Shown here: in pieces, positions 51,404 through 60,231 of the stretch
Layout of the letters: each line of letters begins with the position of its first letter
How positions within the stretch are numbered: the first letter of the stretch is position 1
Origin: Epilithonimonas vandammei
Lineage (GTDB): Bacteria; Bacteroidota; Bacteroidia; Flavobacteriales; Weeksellaceae
Assembly: GCF_003860525.1 (NCBI RefSeq)
Contig: NZ_CP034161.1
Coordinates: 3,162,001-3,226,000, forward strand
DNA length: 64,000 nucleotides
Direction of reading: 5' to 3'
Position numbers and translations under genes: made by a program
Notes under the pieces: model-generated
Told to the model about the DNA's origin: nothing
The model's database searches: none
Seen by the model: the letters and a program-made list of their open reading frames with translations, nothing else

Positions 51404-51868
51404 TTAGCCTACATCAGATACTTCCATAATTAGGTCATACTCATAGCCTTTAGACATCAAATGCTTGATTGTTTTGCTTTTTTTCTGATAGTCTTTTAGT
51501 CCTTTTTGTTTAGAATAATAATCGTGGTAGATTTTATTTACACTATCTAAATAATCCTGTTCGTCAATTTCATTCATACTCTTAGCAATTAGCTTTTCTG
51601 TAATTCCTTTTTGCTTGAGGTTGATCCTAATTTTGTTTCGACCCCAGTGTTTGATGTAGAATTTTCCTCGGATGTAACTTCTGGTAAAACGCTCTTCATT
51701 CAGGTAGTTTTCTTTGATAAGATATAGGAATATTTCATCCTTAGCTTCGGGAATCAAAAGAAAATCTCTCATCTTCTGCTCGACCTCGGAATGACAACGA
51801 TCCTGATATACACAGTAGTTTACCAATTTTTGTTTTATCTCTTCGAAGGTGTACGATTTTTTTTCCAT
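51404..51868 (-). CDS. recX: Regulatory protein RecX
   Basis: Small helical protein (154 aa) that modulates RecA filament activity. Three-helix repeats of the RecX family can be read: VYQDRCHSEVEQKMRDFL, LIKENYLNEERFTRSYIRGKFYIKHWGRNKIRINLKQKGI and QKKSKTIKHLMSKGYEYDLIMEV. No recA gene is nearby. Followed by a microsatellite and the glyA terminator. Confidence 0.9.
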   Translation of the reverse strand: MEKKSYTFEEIKQKLVNYCVYQDRCHSEVEQKMRDFLLIPEAKDEIFLYLIKENYLNEERFTRSYIRGKFYIKHWGRNKIRINLKQKGITEKLIAKSMNEIDEQDYLDSVNKIYHDYYSKQKGLKDYQKKSKTIKHLMSKGYEYDLIMEVSDVG

Positions 51869-51879
51869 TAATTAGAGAC

Positions 51880-51958
51880 TGATAGATGGATAGATGGATA
51901 GATGGATGATGGATGATAGTTGATAGTTGATAGTCGATAGACTGATAGATGATGGATT
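51880..51958. repeat. GATAGATG-type microsatellite
   Basis: Successive copies of gata/gatg/gatag, including gatagatggatagatggatagatgg and gatagttgatagttgatagtcgatag, fill the gap between recX and glyA. Low-complexity DNA of this sort can gain or lose copies. Confidence 0.8.
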
Positions 51959-51977
51959 GAATAATAATTATTTAAAA

Positions 51978-52011
51978 CAAAAAAGAATGAACGAAATTGT
52001 CCATTCTTTTA
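51978..52011 (-). terminator. Terminator of glyA
   Basis: AAAAGAATG and CATTCTTTT pair around aacgaaattgtc; on the minus strand the T run follows. It lies 20 bases after the glyA stop. Confidence 0.9.
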
Positions 52012-52029
52012 TTGTACTGTTTGATATTA

Positions 52030-53298
52030 TTAATAATTGAAAAGCTCGCGTCCTTCCATTAACTGATTTACTTTTTTCTTCACTGCCTGCAACGTATTTT
52101 CATTTTTGATATTATCAACCACTTCCGAAATCAAACCTGCAATGGTTGCCATATCATTTTCCTTAAGACCTCTTGTTGTGATTGCTGCAGTACCAAGACG
52201 AATCCCAGAAGTGGTGAACGGCGATTTGTCATCAAAAGGAACCATATTTTTGTTACAAGTAATATCCGCTTTTACCAATGCTTTTTCAGTTTCCTTACCG
52301 TTAACATTTTTATTTCTAAGGTCAATCAACATCAAGTGATTATCCGTTCCACCACTCACGATTTCGAAACCTAAATCAATCATCGATTTTGCCAAAGCCT
52401 GAGCATTAGCTTTAACTTGCTTCGCATAAACCTCGAATTTATTATCAATAGCTTCTGCAAAAGCAACTGCTTTAGCTCCAATCACGTGTTCCAACGGCCC
52501 TCCTTGGATTCCTGGGAAAACAGCACCATCCAAAACCGCACTCATCAATTTAGTCTCTCCTTTCGGCGTTTTGTGTCCGTAAGTATTTTCAAAATCTTTA
52601 CCCATCATAATCATTCCACCTCTTGGCCCTCTCAATGTTTTGTGAGTCGTGGTCGTTACAACGTGGCAATGTTCGAATGGACTATTTAACAAGCCTTTTG
52701 CAACCAAACCTGCAGGATGCGCAATATCCGCCCAAAGTGTCGCTCCAATTTCGTCCGCAACTTCACGGAATTTAGCATAATCTAAATCTCTGGAATAAGC
52801 CGAGAATCCTGCAATCAGCATTTTTGGTTTTTCTCTTAAAGCGACTTCTCTCATTTGGTCATAATCAATCAAACCCGTTTCTTTTTGAACGCCGTAAGAA
52901 CAAACCTGATATTGGATTCCTGAGAAATTAACCGCAGAACCGTGCGTCAAATGACCGCCCATAGACAAATCCATTCCCATTACTTTATCACCAGGCTTAA
53001 GAACTGAAAGGTAAATTGCAGCATTAGCCTGAGAACCAGAGTGTGGCTGAACGTTCACATAGTCCACGCCGAACAATTCTTTGGCTCTGTCGATTGCTAA
53101 TTGTTCTACCTCATCTACCACTTCACATCCGCCGTAATAACGTCTTCCCGGGTAACCTTCCGCATATTTATTAGTGAGCACACTTCCCATGGCTTTCATC
53201 ACATTTTCGGATACAAAATTTTCCGATGCAATTAATTCGATGCCGTGTGTTTGTCTTTGTCTTTCTTTTTCAATGAGTTCGAAAATAGGGTCTTGCAT
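52030..53298 (-). CDS. glyA: Serine hydroxymethyltransferase
   Basis: PLP enzyme (422 aa) that interconverts serine and glycine and supplies 5,10-methylene-tetrahydrofolate. The PLP Lys is K220 in [16 protein letters not shown]; other SHMT blocks are [17 protein letters not shown] and [15 protein letters not shown]. The upstream region on the minus strand contains TAATTTTG at 53325-53318, a good -7 match, with a weak -33. The terminator is at 51978-52011, so it is monocistronic. Confidence 0.97.
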   Translation of the reverse strand: MQDPIFELIEKERQRQTHGIELIASENFVSENVMKAMGSVLTNKYAEGYPGRRYYGGCEVVDEVEQLAIDRAKELFGVDYVNVQPHSGSQANAAIYLSVLKPGDKVMGMDLSMGGHLTHGSAVNFSGIQYQVCSYGVQKETGLIDYDQMREVALREKPKMLIAGFSAYSRDLDYAKFREVADEIGATLWADIAHPAGLVAKGLLNSPFEHCHVVTTTTHKTLRGPRGGMIMMGKDFENTYGHKTPKGETKLMSAVLDGAVFPGIQGGPLEHVIGAKAVAFAEAIDNKFEVYAKQVKANAQALAKSMIDLGFEIVSGGTDNHLMLIDLRNKNVNGKETEKALVKADITCNKNMVPFDDKSPFTTSGIRLGTAAITTRGLKENDMATIAGLISEVVDNIKNENTLQAVKKKVNQLMEGRELFNY

Positions 53299-53488
53299 TT
53301 CTTAGATTTATTTTCCCCAAAATTACAAAATTCTAAAGATATTTTCGTAACTTTAAAATAATGTAGTAAATATGCAACCTGCAAATATTTTAATGCAAAG
53401 GCGCAAGACATTTATTCAATTATAATATTAAGAAGCCGCAAAGTGATTCGGCTTCGCCAAATTTTTACAACTCAATAATTTAAAATTT

Positions 53489-53785
53489 ATGAAATCAAAG
53501 AAAAAATATAAAAAAGAGCTTCTAAAATCTCTGAAACATCTGGAAGCGGCAGAAAGTGCATCTCTAAGAGTAATGACCAATCTAATGCTTCTTAAAGAAA
53601 TGAAAGAAAACAATATCAAGTTTAAAAAAGGAGATGTATTTTCTTTTGAAGACGATATTTTTGATTACAGCGAGGACAAAAACGTGCGTATCCTTGCCAA
53701 ACTTCGCAAGAAAACATTGAAAGCGATGCACAAACTTGTTGAAAACAATCACTTTAAAGATAAAGAGTTGAAGTTCTTGGCTTAG
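53489..53785 (+). CDS. Small Lys-rich hypothetical protein
   Basis: A 98-residue basic protein, likely helical: MKSKKKYKKELLKSLKHLEAAESASLRVMTN, then FKKGDVFSFEDDIFDYSED and LAKLRKKTLKAMHKLVENN. I do not recognise a family or a metal or catalytic motif. It has its own terminator hairpin and converges with the DUF72 gene. The composition resembles that of nucleoid- or ribosome-associated small proteins but there is no direct evidence. Confidence 0.65.
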   Translation: MKSKKKYKKELLKSLKHLEAAESASLRVMTNLMLLKEMKENNIKFKKGDVFSFEDDIFDYSEDKNVRILAKLRKKTLKAMHKLVENNHFKDKELKFLA

Positions 53786-53820
53786 TCTTCGAGAGTCTCA
53801 GACTGACATTTGTAAAAAAT

Positions 53821-53850
53821 TATTCCCTTCGAGTTGAAGGGAATTTTTAT
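53821..53850. terminator. Bidirectional terminator between convergent genes
   Basis: TTCCCTTC-GAGT-TGAAGGGAA stem with T run on the plus strand; immediately after it lies the stop codon of the DUF72 gene on the minus strand. The preceding tcttcgagagtctcagactgacatt is a half of the family C repeat. Confidence 0.8.
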
Positions 53851-54737
53851 TTAAAACAAAGTTGGCTTTTCCGAAGCCATTGTTGGAATATGAATATTGG
53901 TTCCAAACTCTTTATTAACTTTCTTAATAAAATAAGCTGACAATAATGGCGAAGCTTTTTCGATATTCTGATGAACAAAAAGTAAAGATTTTGCAATCCT
54001 TCTTTTTTCCATTGTGTCAATCTTTCCAACCAATCTTCTAATCTCGCATAATCACTTTCAGCATTAGCGCCAACATATCGGATAAAAGCATTGGGCGTTG
54101 TGAGCCGCATATGAAGCATATCTCTTCTGCCAGCTGTATCTACAATGATATTGGTAATATTATTCATTTCAAATAATTCACAAACTGTATTGAACACTTC
54201 TTCATCTGTGAACCATTCCGTATTTCTCAGCTCGATGGCTAATGGAACTTCTTTTGGCCAGTCTTGAACAAATTTTTCCAAACGTTCATAATCTTTGGGT
54301 TTGAAATTATCGTGAAGCTGCAGGAAGACCATTCCTAACTTTTCATCAAAATTAAGAACTGCCGAAGCGAATTGCGTTACGACATCCGTGATATTCAATA
54401 ATCTACGGAAGTGTGAAACGGTGTTGGTAATCTTTGGGAAGAATTTGAAATCCTTTGGCGTTTTTTCTTTCCAGGTCTGGACTTGTTCTGTAGTTGGCAT
54501 TCCGTAGAAAGTGGCGTTCAATTCAATCGAATTAAATTGCGTGGCATAATAAGTTAACTCATCTTTTGTTCCTTTCGGATAAAAGCCTTTGAGGTCGGTC
54601 TTGTTCCATTTTGCACAACCAATCGAGATATTTTCCAAACTTTTTTTATTCTGATTAAGAATAAATTTGGTTTGAGGATGGTCTTTTGGTAAAGTAAAAT
54701 CGATTTTTGACGGGTCAGCAACTTGTCCGAATTTCAT
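53851..54737 (-). pseudogene. DUF72 family protein gene with a one-base frameshift near its end
   Basis: DUF72 proteins (YecE) are TIM-barrel-like and of unknown function. The reading frame from 54737 carries the family sequence through KKEGLQNLYF, then turns to unrelated residues LFIRISKKL and ends at 53847. Restoring one T in the run at 53977-53981 gives FFVHQNIEKASPLLSAYFIKK and the C-terminus ending in PTLF at 53851. FVHQ is a conserved family block, so the indel is in the protein's last third. Either a mutation or a homopolymer sequencing error; the intact product would have about 295 residues. Confidence 0.85.
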
Positions 54738-54798
54738 AGGAATTAAAATTTAAGTTCGAGGTTTAAAGTTAAGTAAAAGTTTGATGAATCGTTAATGA

Positions 54799-54909
54799 AA
54801 ATTAAATTTACTCCCTTTAGGATTGGGGAAATAAATTTAATTTTCAATCCTGCAAACAAACGAATTTTAAAATAGTTTTCTTTTCTCCAGCCCTAAAGGG
54901 TGGAAAACC
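54799..54909. repeat. Apex-core palindromes (family A), copy 3
   Basis: First unit: arms with taaattta (8 bp) on each side of ctccctttaggattgggg. Second: ctccagccctaaaggg with imperfect arms ending in GTTTTC and GAAAAC. The order of cores is reversed compared with copies 1 and 2. It lies between the DUF72 start and the DUF559 stop. Confidence 0.75.
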
Positions 54910-54919
54910 ATCTAAAATT

Positions 54920-55315
54920 TTAGACCTTTGGAAGATACTTTTTAATTTCGTTTAAGACGTTATCAATATTTGATAAAACTTCATCATTAGAAAATCGAAT
55001 CACATTAACTCCATTAAATTCAAGAATTTTGGTTCTTTCTTCGTCTTTTTGAATTTGTTCTTTCGTAAAATGATATCCTCCATCTATCTCAATAATCAAT
55101 TTTAATTTATGACAATAGAAATCTGCAATATATAAACTTATGGGATGTTGTCTTCTGAATTTAAAACCTCCTAATTGATTATTCTTTAAATTCTTCCAAA
55201 GTAATTTCTCCGCTTCGGTTTCATTGTCTCTTAAATCTTTTGCTTTACCAAAACTCGAAGCTGGAGCACCTTTCCACATTCCTTCATCATAGTTTGTAGT
55301 TAATTTTTTCATCAT
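54920..55315 (-). CDS. DUF559/VSR-like endonuclease domain protein
   Basis: From the Met at 55315 (131 residues) this protein contains a PD-(D/E)xK-type nuclease domain related to very-short-patch repair endonucleases. The core is DNETEAEKLLWKNLKNNQLGGFKFRRQHPI, followed by YIADFYCHKLKLIIEIDGG-H with the acidic E/D pair and a following His, then ERTKILEFNGVNVIRFSNDEVL. Function in cells is unknown. The gene is flanked on both sides by family A repeats (54799-54909 and 55430-55808), which may be more than chance. A longer start exists at 55369, but the extra N-terminus is not family-like. Confidence 0.88.
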   Translation of the reverse strand: MMKKLTTNYDEGMWKGAPASSFGKAKDLRDNETEAEKLLWKNLKNNQLGGFKFRRQHPISLYIADFYCHKLKLIIEIDGGYHFTKEQIQKDEERTKILEFNGVNVIRFSNDEVLSNIDNVLNEIKKYLPKV

Positions 55316-55429
55316 CAAAGTTTTCCTAAAATTAAGAATTAAATTGATTTTTTTAGAGATCAATTTCAAATTAACTTACTTCATCTCAATTTAAATACTC
55401 GAAATATTACAATTTCAAATTGAGTTTCG

Positions 55430-55808
55430 TTCCCCAACCCTAAAGGGAGGAAATTCAGTTTGAGATTTCAGCAAAATCACTCCCTTTAGGGTCGGGGAAA
55501 TGATTTTGCTGAAATTTCGTCCACATGTAGTCGGTTTAAATACCAATCAAAACAATTCTAAACTGATTTTCTTTCCCCAACCCTAAAGGGAGGAAACTCA
55601 GCTTGAAATTTCATCAAAATCACTCCTTTTAGGGTTGGGGAAATGATTTTGCTGAAATTTCGTCCACACGTAGTCGGTTTAAATACCAATCAAAACAATT
55701 CTAAACTGATTTTCTTTCCCCAACCCTAAAGGGAGGAACTCAGCTTGAAATTTCATCAAAATCACTCCTTTTAGGGTCGGGGGAAATGATTTTGCTGAAA
55801 TTTTATTC
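55430..55808. repeat. Tandem array of apex-core palindromes, 143-bp period
   Basis: The core ccccaaccctaaaggg starts at 55432, 55575 and 55718, exactly 143 bases apart. Each unit holds two hairpins, the second with long arms (15 bp perfect at 55465-55479 and 55501-55515) around ctccctttagggtcggggaaa. About 2.6 units are present. The rest of the interval between DUF559 and nrdA (55316-55880) has no gene. Confidence 0.9.
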
Positions 55809-55822
55809 CGAAAAATTTGGAT

Positions 55823-55855
55823 AAAAAAAACCGCAGAAAATTCTGCGGTTTTATC
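55823..55855 (-). terminator. Terminator of nrdA
   Basis: AAAACCGCAGAA and TTCTGCGGTTTT form a 12-bp perfect stem, with T on the minus strand. It lies about 25 bases after the stop codon. Confidence 0.92.
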
Positions 55856-55880
55856 TTTTTACTTTTGTCTTGTTTCTTAT

Positions 55881-57539
55881 TTAAGCTTCACAAGCAGAAC
55901 ACGTCACAAAGTTGACCATTAATTCTTTGGAAACCGAAGAACTTCTTTGGTAATACAATGTTTTAACACCTTTTTTCCAAGCTTCTATCATTACGTAATT
56001 TACGTCTTTAACAGGCATTGTAGATGGAATCTGCAAGTTAAGAGATTGCGCCTGGTCTATATATTGCTGTCTTTGAGCTGCTTGAGAAACAATCTCCATT
56101 GGAGAAATCTCTCTAAAAGTTTTGAATACCGCTTTCTCCTCATCGGTCAAACCTTCAAGGTGTTGAACAGAACCGTGATTCAGCATAATTGTTCTCCAAG
56201 TTTCTTCGTTATCAAGACCTTTTTCGTCTAACAATTTAGCCAGATACTTGTTCTTACGCATAAAGTTTCCTTTTGCCAAGCCTGCTTTGTAATAGTTAGA
56301 AGCGAAAGGCTCTATTCCAGGAGACGTTTGTCCCAAAATTGCAGAACTAGAAGTTGTTGGAGCCACTGCCATTAAGGTTGTATTTCTCATTCCATAACCT
56401 TTCAGCATATCTGGTTCTCCGTAGATGTTTGCCAATTCTTTAGAAGCAATTTCAGCTTGTTCTTTGATATGACGGAATGCTCTTGCATTGAACTGAGTCG
56501 CCTCAAAACTTTCGAAAGGAATCATATTTTTCTGCAAATAAGAATGGTATCCAAGGACTCCTAAACCTAAAGCTCTGTGACGCATTGCAAAATTCCTAGC
56601 TGAAGTCAGATAATAATTCCCTTCCGTTTTTTCAATGAATTCTGATAAAACAGCATCCAAGAAATAGATCGCCAATTTCACAGCGTTTGTATCTTTCCAC
56701 TCATCATACAATTCAAGATTCATAGAAGACAGACAGCAGATGAAAGATTCATTCGCAGTAGAAGGCAACATAATCTCCGAACAAAGATTGCTTGCATTCA
56801 CCATCAATCCTGCATCTTTATAAACCTGAGGTTTGTTTCTGTTCACGTTATCTGTGAAGAAAATGTAAGGAAGCCCTTTTTGCTGACGGCTTTCCAAAAC
56901 TCTTGCCCAGATTTTACGCTTATCAACATCACCATCAATCATATCCTGCATCCAATAATCTGGAACGCAAACTCCTGTGAATAGATTTTGGATTGGACTT
57001 CCGATATCTTTGATACTCAAAAATTCTTCAATATCACCGTGGTCGATGTCAAGATACGCTGCAAAAGCACCTCTTCTCACACCACCTTGAGAAACCACAT
57101 CCATCGCTGTATCGTACAACTTCATAAAAGAAACCGCTCCGGAAGATTTTCCGTTGTCTGTAACGGCCGTTCCTCTGTTTCTCAATTCTCCAAAATAACC
57201 AGAAGTACCACCTCCGATTTTCGTCTGCATAATCACTTCACCCAATTTGTGCGTAATTCCTTCGATATTATCAGGAATATGAACATTGAAACAAGATATC
57301 GGCAAACCACGTTGTGTTCCCATATTAGCCCAAACTGGAGAAGAAAAACTAATCCAGCCTTTCACAATCATCTCCTTGAAAGCCGGTTGCAATTCCGGTT
57401 TGTAAAGGCGTTTTGCCGCTGCAGTTGTAATTCTGTCTATGGCTCCTTCCACAGTTTCTCCTTTCAGAAGGTAACCTCTGTTCAACATTTGTTCAGACTC
57501 TTCGTTGAGCCACCAGATATCTATATTTTCGTCCATCAT
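55881..57539 (-). CDS. nrdA: Ribonucleoside-diphosphate reductase, alpha (large) subunit
   Basis: Class I ribonucleotide reductase catalytic subunit, 552 aa. Catalytic elements are complete: FSSPVWANMGTQRGLPISCF with the first redox Cys, NASNLCSEI (Asn, thiyl Cys, Glu), FICCLSSMNL with the second redox Cys, TLYYQRSSS with the two radical-transfer Tyr, and the C-terminal CSACEA pair that is reduced by thioredoxin. The N-terminus starts with MMDENIDIWWLNEESEQML and has no ATP-cone domain, so allosteric activity control is probably absent. Length is typical of Flavobacteriia. It is separated from nrdB by about 500 non-coding bases including a family B repeat. Confidence 0.96.
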   Translation of the reverse strand: MMDENIDIWWLNEESEQMLNRGYLLKGETVEGAIDRITTAAAKRLYKPELQPAFKEMIVKGWISFSSPVWANMGTQRGLPISCFNVHIPDNIEGITHKLGEVIMQTKIGGGTSGYFGELRNRGTAVTDNGKSSGAVSFMKLYDTAMDVVSQGGVRRGAFAAYLDIDHGDIEEFLSIKDIGSPIQNLFTGVCVPDYWMQDMIDGDVDKRKIWARVLESRQQKGLPYIFFTDNVNRNKPQVYKDAGLMVNASNLCSEIMLPSTANESFICCLSSMNLELYDEWKDTNAVKLAIYFLDAVLSEFIEKTEGNYYLTSARNFAMRHRALGLGVLGYHSYLQKNMIPFESFEATQFNARAFRHIKEQAEIASKELANIYGEPDMLKGYGMRNTTLMAVAPTTSSSAILGQTSPGIEPFASNYYKAGLAKGNFMRKNKYLAKLLDEKGLDNEETWRTIMLNHGSVQHLEGLTDEEKAVFKTFREISPMEIVSQAAQRQQYIDQAQSLNLQIPSTMPVKDVNYVMIEAWKKGVKTLYYQRSSSVSKELMVNFVTCSACEA

Positions 57540-57609
57540 AACTTTATTATTTTGCTTTTGGCAATTAGCTTTTTGCTTTTTGCTGTTATTATTTTTTGAC
57601 TTTATTAAT

Positions 57610-57720
57610 TATTGGGGCGCCTTTATCCGCGCTCCACTCCCGCTTTTTTGTTTTCGCCCCGAATTCTATAAAAAAGACGAGAAGTAAAAAACAAAAAGAG
57701 CTCCGTTCAGCTCGGGGCGC
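57610..57720 (+). repeat. Dispersed repeat family B, copy 3
   Basis: Contains ATTGGGGCGCC, tttatccgc, ccactcccgct, a variable middle, gagctccgttca and a GGGGCGC end. The ends (GCGCC and GGCGC) can pair as in copy 1. It lies between nrdB and nrdA, whose transcripts run in the same direction. Confidence 0.75.
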
Positions 57721-58047
57721 GCTTCGCCATTTTTGACGATTTCACATAAAAAAGAAAACCCCAAGAATTAATCTATTTCTTAAAATTTTCTTTTTTACAT
57801 CTTTTCGCAGTTTGAAACTTTGAAAGGATTTTTATTCATTTTTGTCATTCCGTAGAATCTCGACAGGCTTAGTTTTAGATTTATATTGAAGACAATAATG
57901 TTACTTATGTCGATGCTTCGCACCTTGAATCTACTCTCTGTTTGATTCTCTACCAATATGTCGCGACTCTGTCGCTTTCAAAATTCGATAATCAAAAAGA
58001 CGAAGGCAAAAACTTCCTTCTTCTGACATCAGACTTCCAGCAGAAAT
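57721..58047. other. Gene-free interval between nrdB and nrdA
   Basis: About 330 bases after the family B repeat with no reading frame or RNA I can support. Short fragments resemble dispersed sequence seen elsewhere (gtcattccgtagaatctcgac). No separate nrdA promoter was identified. Confidence 0.5.
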
Positions 58048-59022
58048 CTAAAACAAATCATTCGCCGTAATCGACTTGTCGTGTTTTGTATAATCTACCG
58101 GGCGTTTTGCAAAGAAATCATCCATAGAGTTTGCAAACACTTCTTCCTCAAACCAAACCATTGGTCTGTAATCTTCCGGAGAAACATTGTATCTCGTTTT
58201 CATTCCGATTTTCTTCAAAGAGTCATCTACTCTGTATTTCATAAAATCCAAAAGGTTTTTCTTGGAAACATGTTGGATTTCGCCCAGTTCAAAAATCCAG
58301 TCCAGAATGTTGGATTCCATTTCAATGGATTCATCTACCAAATCATAAATCGATTCAATATCCTCATCGGTCAATAAATCCGGTTGCTCTTCACGGATTT
58401 TGTTTATCAGATAAATGCCGCCGTTGGCGTGGATTTGCTCATCTACTGAAGTCCAAGCGATAATGTTGGACACATTTTTCATATATCCTTTGAATCTCGT
58501 GAACGACAAAATAATCGCAAACTGGCTGAACAAAGACACATTTTCTATCAGTATGCTAAATAACAACAATGAGGAAACGTAAGATTTCGGATCCTGAGAA
58601 TTGGCGTTTTTCAGCACTTTACTTAGGTAATCAATTCTGTCTTTTACAGCAGGAATATCGACTACATTCAGGAATTCATCATTGTAACCCAAGACTTCCA
58701 GCAATCTGGAATAGGCTTCTGAGTGACGGAACTCGCACTCTGCAAAGGTTGCTCCCAAACCATTGAGTTCAGGCTTAGGCAAGTGATGGTAGAGATTTCC
58801 CCAGAAGGTCTTCACATTCACCTCAATCTGAGCAATCGCCAAAAGCGCATGTTTGATTGCGTTTTTCTCATGAGGTTCCAACTGAGAATGGAAATCCTGA
58901 ACATCTGCGGTAAAATCTACTTCGGAATGAACCCAATATGACTTATTGATCGCTTCTATAAATTGTAAAACTTCCGGATATTCAAATGGTTTATAACTTA
59001 TTCGTTTATCAAAAATCCCCAT
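58048..59022 (-). CDS. nrdB: Ribonucleoside-diphosphate reductase, beta (small) subunit
   Basis: Iron-radical subunit (324 aa from the Met at 59022). The diiron ligands are visible: the Glu of QIEVNVKTF, ECEFRHSEAYSRL with the E-x-x-H pair, the Glu of VSLFSQF, and DEQIHANGG with the second E-x-x-H. The radical Tyr position (seven residues after the first Glu of ExxH) is a Tyr in SEAYSRL, matching class Ia/Ib. A likely -7 element TATTTTTG (59132-59125) lies about 100 bases upstream. A longer frame to 59127 would overlap it, so the Met at 59022 is preferred. Confidence 0.95.
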   Translation of the reverse strand: MGIFDKRISYKPFEYPEVLQFIEAINKSYWVHSEVDFTADVQDFHSQLEPHEKNAIKHALLAIAQIEVNVKTFWGNLYHHLPKPELNGLGATFAECEFRHSEAYSRLLEVLGYNDEFLNVVDIPAVKDRIDYLSKVLKNANSQDPKSYVSSLLLFSILIENVSLFSQFAIILSFTRFKGYMKNVSNIIAWTSVDEQIHANGGIYLINKIREEQPDLLTDEDIESIYDLVDESIEMESNILDWIFELGEIQHVSKKNLLDFMKYRVDDSLKKIGMKTRYNVSPEDYRPMVWFEEEVFANSMDDFFAKRPVDYTKHDKSITANDLF

Positions 59023-59394
59023 AATCTTGGTCTTTAATCTGTTGTTTAATAATATATTGTGAAAATTTCCGGATGCCGATAGTCTGAAAACACTGTTTTC
59101 TTTTTTCCTTCCGAAGCGTTCATACAAAAATAGAAATTGAAAGCTTTAAATGAAAGTGGTGAGCATCCAAAAATGTCAAAAAACTGACAATCATCTGTAA
59201 AAGTTTTCCACATTATGTTAAAAGTGCTTTCCATAGGCTTTCTACAAGCGAATGAGGTTTGACAGAAGCGCCTAGAACGTCAATAGCTATTAAACGGAGT
59301 GATGAAAATCACTTATGACAAGGGATTAGAAACTGAACAACAAAAGATGAAGACGTATATGTAATTTCCGGAATAGGCAATTTGATTAAAATTT
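59023..59394. other. nrdB leader and gene-free stretch
   Basis: About 370 bases between nrdB and the next gene, both read on the minus strand. It holds the likely nrdB -7 and one sequence TTTTCCACA (one mismatch to a DnaA box). No NrdR box was recognised. Confidence 0.45.
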
Positions 59395-60231
59395 TTAACC
59401 TTCGGAAACTTTCTTGGAAAAATTATGAGTTTTGAGATATTCTGAAAAAACTTCTTTGAGACTGAATTCTATTGCAGCTTTGTTAAAATTGTTTCTGTAA
59501 TTTTTGGATAGACTTTTTTGTTCATCAGCATAAGCGAGGAAGATATCGAAATCATATTCGTCTAAACCGTATTTTGTATAATACTCCAAATCTATGGCTG
59601 CTTTTACACGTTTGTAAAACTCTTGCTTTTCAGCATAATTGGCGGTTGTCTTGGGAGATGTTCCTGCTTTTGTCACCAAACCAGCAACTGCGCCTAGAAG
59701 CCCGCCACCTCCAGAACCGATGGAAAATAAATTCATCTGTCCTTCCCCTGGATTGCGTGGCGCAAAAGCCGATGGTATTTTGGCTGTTGGGTGAACTTCG
59801 TTCATTGGCGTTCGCATATAATTGTTCATTTCCATATTGAGTGCGGTCACTTTTGCAGGAGGATTGAGTCTGGCAATGTCTTTTTTGAGAATTCCGGTTG
59901 GTTTGAACGCCAGCGTTACTTCTTCTATTTCTATAGGAATGGTTACAAGCTGAACGTCAAGACTTTTTGAAAAACTCTCTGACGTTAATGAAACCACTTT
60001 TCTTTCATATCCTTGTCTTACAATTCTAAGTTCGTCGGTAGGTTTTGCCGCGATAGCAAAATTCCCCATCTTATCAGACGTCACTATTTGATCTGTTCGC
60101 AGGTTATGGATGCTTGCCAAAGGTAGCTTGTCTCCGCTGTCATTGGCAACATTTCCTAAAATATAATCGGATTGCGCGAAAATCTTTATCGAACAAAGAA
60201 GTATGAGAAGCGAAAGTAATTTTAATTTCAT
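59395..60231 (-). CDS. Exported protein with CarboxypepD-regulatory-like domain
   Basis: A 278-residue protein (Met at 60231) with a signal peptide (KLKLLSLLILLCSIKIFAQ). Residues 20-110 form a carboxypeptidase regulatory-like beta-sandwich (ILGNVANDSGDKLPLASIHN, IVTSDKMGNFAIAAKPTDEL), found in many flavobacterial surface proteins. The rest is unassigned, with a Gly-rich hinge (SIGSGGGGLLGAVAGL, around 180-195). Role unknown; it may be a surface or periplasmic accessory protein. Confidence 0.75.
   Translation of the reverse strand: MKLKLLSLLILLCSIKIFAQSDYILGNVANDSGDKLPLASIHNLRTDQIVTSDKMGNFAIAAKPTDELRIVRQGYERKVVSLTSESFSKSLDVQLVTIPIEIEEVTLAFKPTGILKKDIARLNPPAKVTALNMEMNNYMRTPMNEVHPTAKIPSAFAPRNPGEGQMNLFSIGSGGGGLLGAVAGLVTKAGTSPKTTANYAEKQEFYKRVKAAIDLEYYTKYGLDEYDFDIFLAYADEQKSLSKNYRNNFNKAAIEFSLKEVFSEYLKTHNFSKKVSEG

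Noticed and set aside
55430..55808. The tandem array considered as a CRISPR array.
   Set aside because: The entire 143-bp unit is repeated including the interval between cores, there are no unique spacers, and no cas genes are present in the window.
59208..59216. TTTTCCACA upstream of nrdB as a DnaA box controlling ribonucleotide reductase.
   Set aside because: A single site with one mismatch in AT-rich DNA is expected by chance; no cluster of boxes is present.
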